A stretch of 5,032 bases of DNA from Hyphomicrobiales bacterium (lineage in GTDB: Bacteria; Pseudomonadota; Alphaproteobacteria; Rhizobiales; GCA-2746425): assembly GCA_002746425.1 (NCBI GenBank), contig NVXB01000017.1, positions 1 through 5,032 of the forward strand. The letters run 5' to 3'. The position numbers and the translations under genes are program-made. Under the pieces are notes generated by a model. That model was not told the DNA's origin. It saw nothing but the letters and a program-made list of their open reading frames with translations, and ran no database searches. Below are positions 4,165 to 5,032 of this stretch, in pieces (position 1 is the stretch's first letter; each line of letters begins with the position of its first letter).

Positions 4165-5032
4165 TTAATCCAGCGCTGGAGTAGATCCCATCCACCTACC
4201 AAAATCAGGCAAGTTTGGTGCTGTTGATTGAAGCTGTTCAGTAGCAGTACGAGCGCCAATTCTCAGGCGCACCCCGGCAGAAAATAAGTGATCTGTAATG
4301 TGGTCTTTGGATCCACTTGGCGACTCTTCAGAAACACGTGTCCCTTTGTATGAAGCAAAGGCGCTTACACTATGTTTTTCGCCAATTTGACCGATATCTC
4401 TTTCAATGCCAAGTTCCCAGCCAAACAACAAAAAGTCATCTGGAGGATTGTCATCCTGATCTTGTTCACCATCAACCACACTTACGGCCGCTCTGAAAAC
4501 CATATTTTCTGACAAACCATTCAATTCAGCAATCAGCCTTGCAAATTTGGCATTACCAATAACTTCTGAGTCATCTGCATCACTATCTAGCCAGCCAGCC
4601 TGAGCAGAAAGAACCCCCCAGTCCCAGATGCGACTTGCGGATACACCAGCGCTCCAGAAAATTCCATCCTGATCATTATCGCCAAAAATATCGTACCAAC
4701 CACCAGCAGCGAACAACCCTACTCTATTGCGGCCAGACACCATTCCAGCCTGCAAGGCAACTGATTGACTGCCGCGATAGCTATCGTCCCATGGTGTAGT
4801 CGCCCCAACCCATCGAAACGTATCATCTTCAAGTACTTGATCTACAGCCAGTTCCAGCTGAGCAAAACCTTTGGTCAAAATTGGGGCTGCAATCGTTGCA
4901 CGCCCAGATAGTATCGCAAATCGTTCATTCTCATCAGGAGACCCCGTCGACGAGCTTATTGCTGCGCCATGACGATAATTATAGCTAATTTCTGTGTCGA
5001 GAAGCACCATAAACTTAGGCGAGAAGGCGACA
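4165..5032 (-). CDS. Putative outer-membrane beta-barrel protein, 3' part (runs off right edge)
   Basis: About 289 residues are visible. No stop occurs up to the window edge, and the first ATG (5008-5010) has no ribosome binding site, so the gene very likely starts outside. The sequence alternates short amphipathic strands with acidic, Gly/Asn/Asp-rich turns, such as SVALQAGMVSG, RVGLFAAGGWYDIFGDNDQDG, GVLSAQAGWLDSD and FLLFGWELGIERDIG. This is the look of a transmembrane beta barrel. A strand HLFSAGVRLRIGA near the end resembles the closing strand of a barrel, but the protein continues for about 28 residues to MGSTPALD instead of ending on an aromatic residue. Alternatives are an autotransporter-type barrel or another outer-membrane protein. 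No substrate can be named. It is followed by the decayed gene on the same strand. Confidence 0.6.
   Translation of the reverse strand, partial: VAFSPKFMVLLDTEISYNYRHGAAISSSTGSPDENERFAILSGRATIAAPILTKGFAQLELAVDQVLEDDTFRWVGATTPWDDSYRGSQSVALQAGMVSGRNRVGLFAAGGWYDIFGDNDQDGIFWSAGVSASRIWDWGVLSAQAGWLDSDADDSEVIGNAKFARLIAELNGLSENMVFRAAVSVVDGEQDQDDNPPDDFLLFGWELGIERDIGQIGEKHSVSAFASYKGTRVSEESPSGSKDHITDHLFSAGVRLRIGARTATEQLQSTAPNLPDFGRWMGSTPALD

Noticed and set aside
3936..4259. 107-codon minus-strand frame overlapping the barrel gene end and the decayed gene
   Set aside because: Rich in Trp, Cys and Arg, without family features. The alternative frame reads far better as protein.

Overview
The window looks like the chromosome of an alphaproteobacterium. 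The signs are a divergent rlmB / tRNA-Tyr / tRNA-Gly / tuf block, and G+C-rich inverted repeats whose core reads CGGGCTTGAYCCGGGG, of a kind common in that class. The Sphingomonadales are my best guess, but the order is not proven. Stop codons TAA, TAG and TGA are all used, so the ordinary bacterial code applies.

Left part (1-1360) is conserved housekeeping. On the minus strand, one likely transcript carries tRNA-Tyr(GTA), tRNA-Gly(TCC) and the start of the EF-Tu gene, which runs off the window. On the plus strand, rlmB encodes a SPOUT 2'-O-methyltransferase for 23S rRNA. The two -35 hexamers sit back to back in the 209-bp gap. All of these genes serve translation.

Middle part (1361-2915) holds two plus-strand genes: a ten-helix EamA/DMT-type transporter, and a small exported protein with two cysteines that I cannot assign. 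A perfect 7-bp palindrome starts within the transporter stop codon.

Right part (2916-5032) is accessory in character. A two-gene minus-strand unit encodes a short MerF mercury transporter and a cysteine-rich GDCCVxC-family protein. Their start and stop codons overlap as ATGA. No merR, merT, merP or merA is visible. The unit lies between two related inverted-repeat elements (2965-3106 and 3604-3720). Beyond the second element is a decayed minus-strand gene (3790-4131) with three in-frame stops. The last gene is the 3' portion of a putative outer-membrane beta-barrel protein that continues past the right edge.

The points most worth following up are the compact merF + GDCCVxC cassette framed by repeats, the MerF that lacks the usual C-terminal cysteine pair next to a partner with 11 cysteines, and the stop-riddled gene. 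I see no CRISPR array, transposase or integrase.
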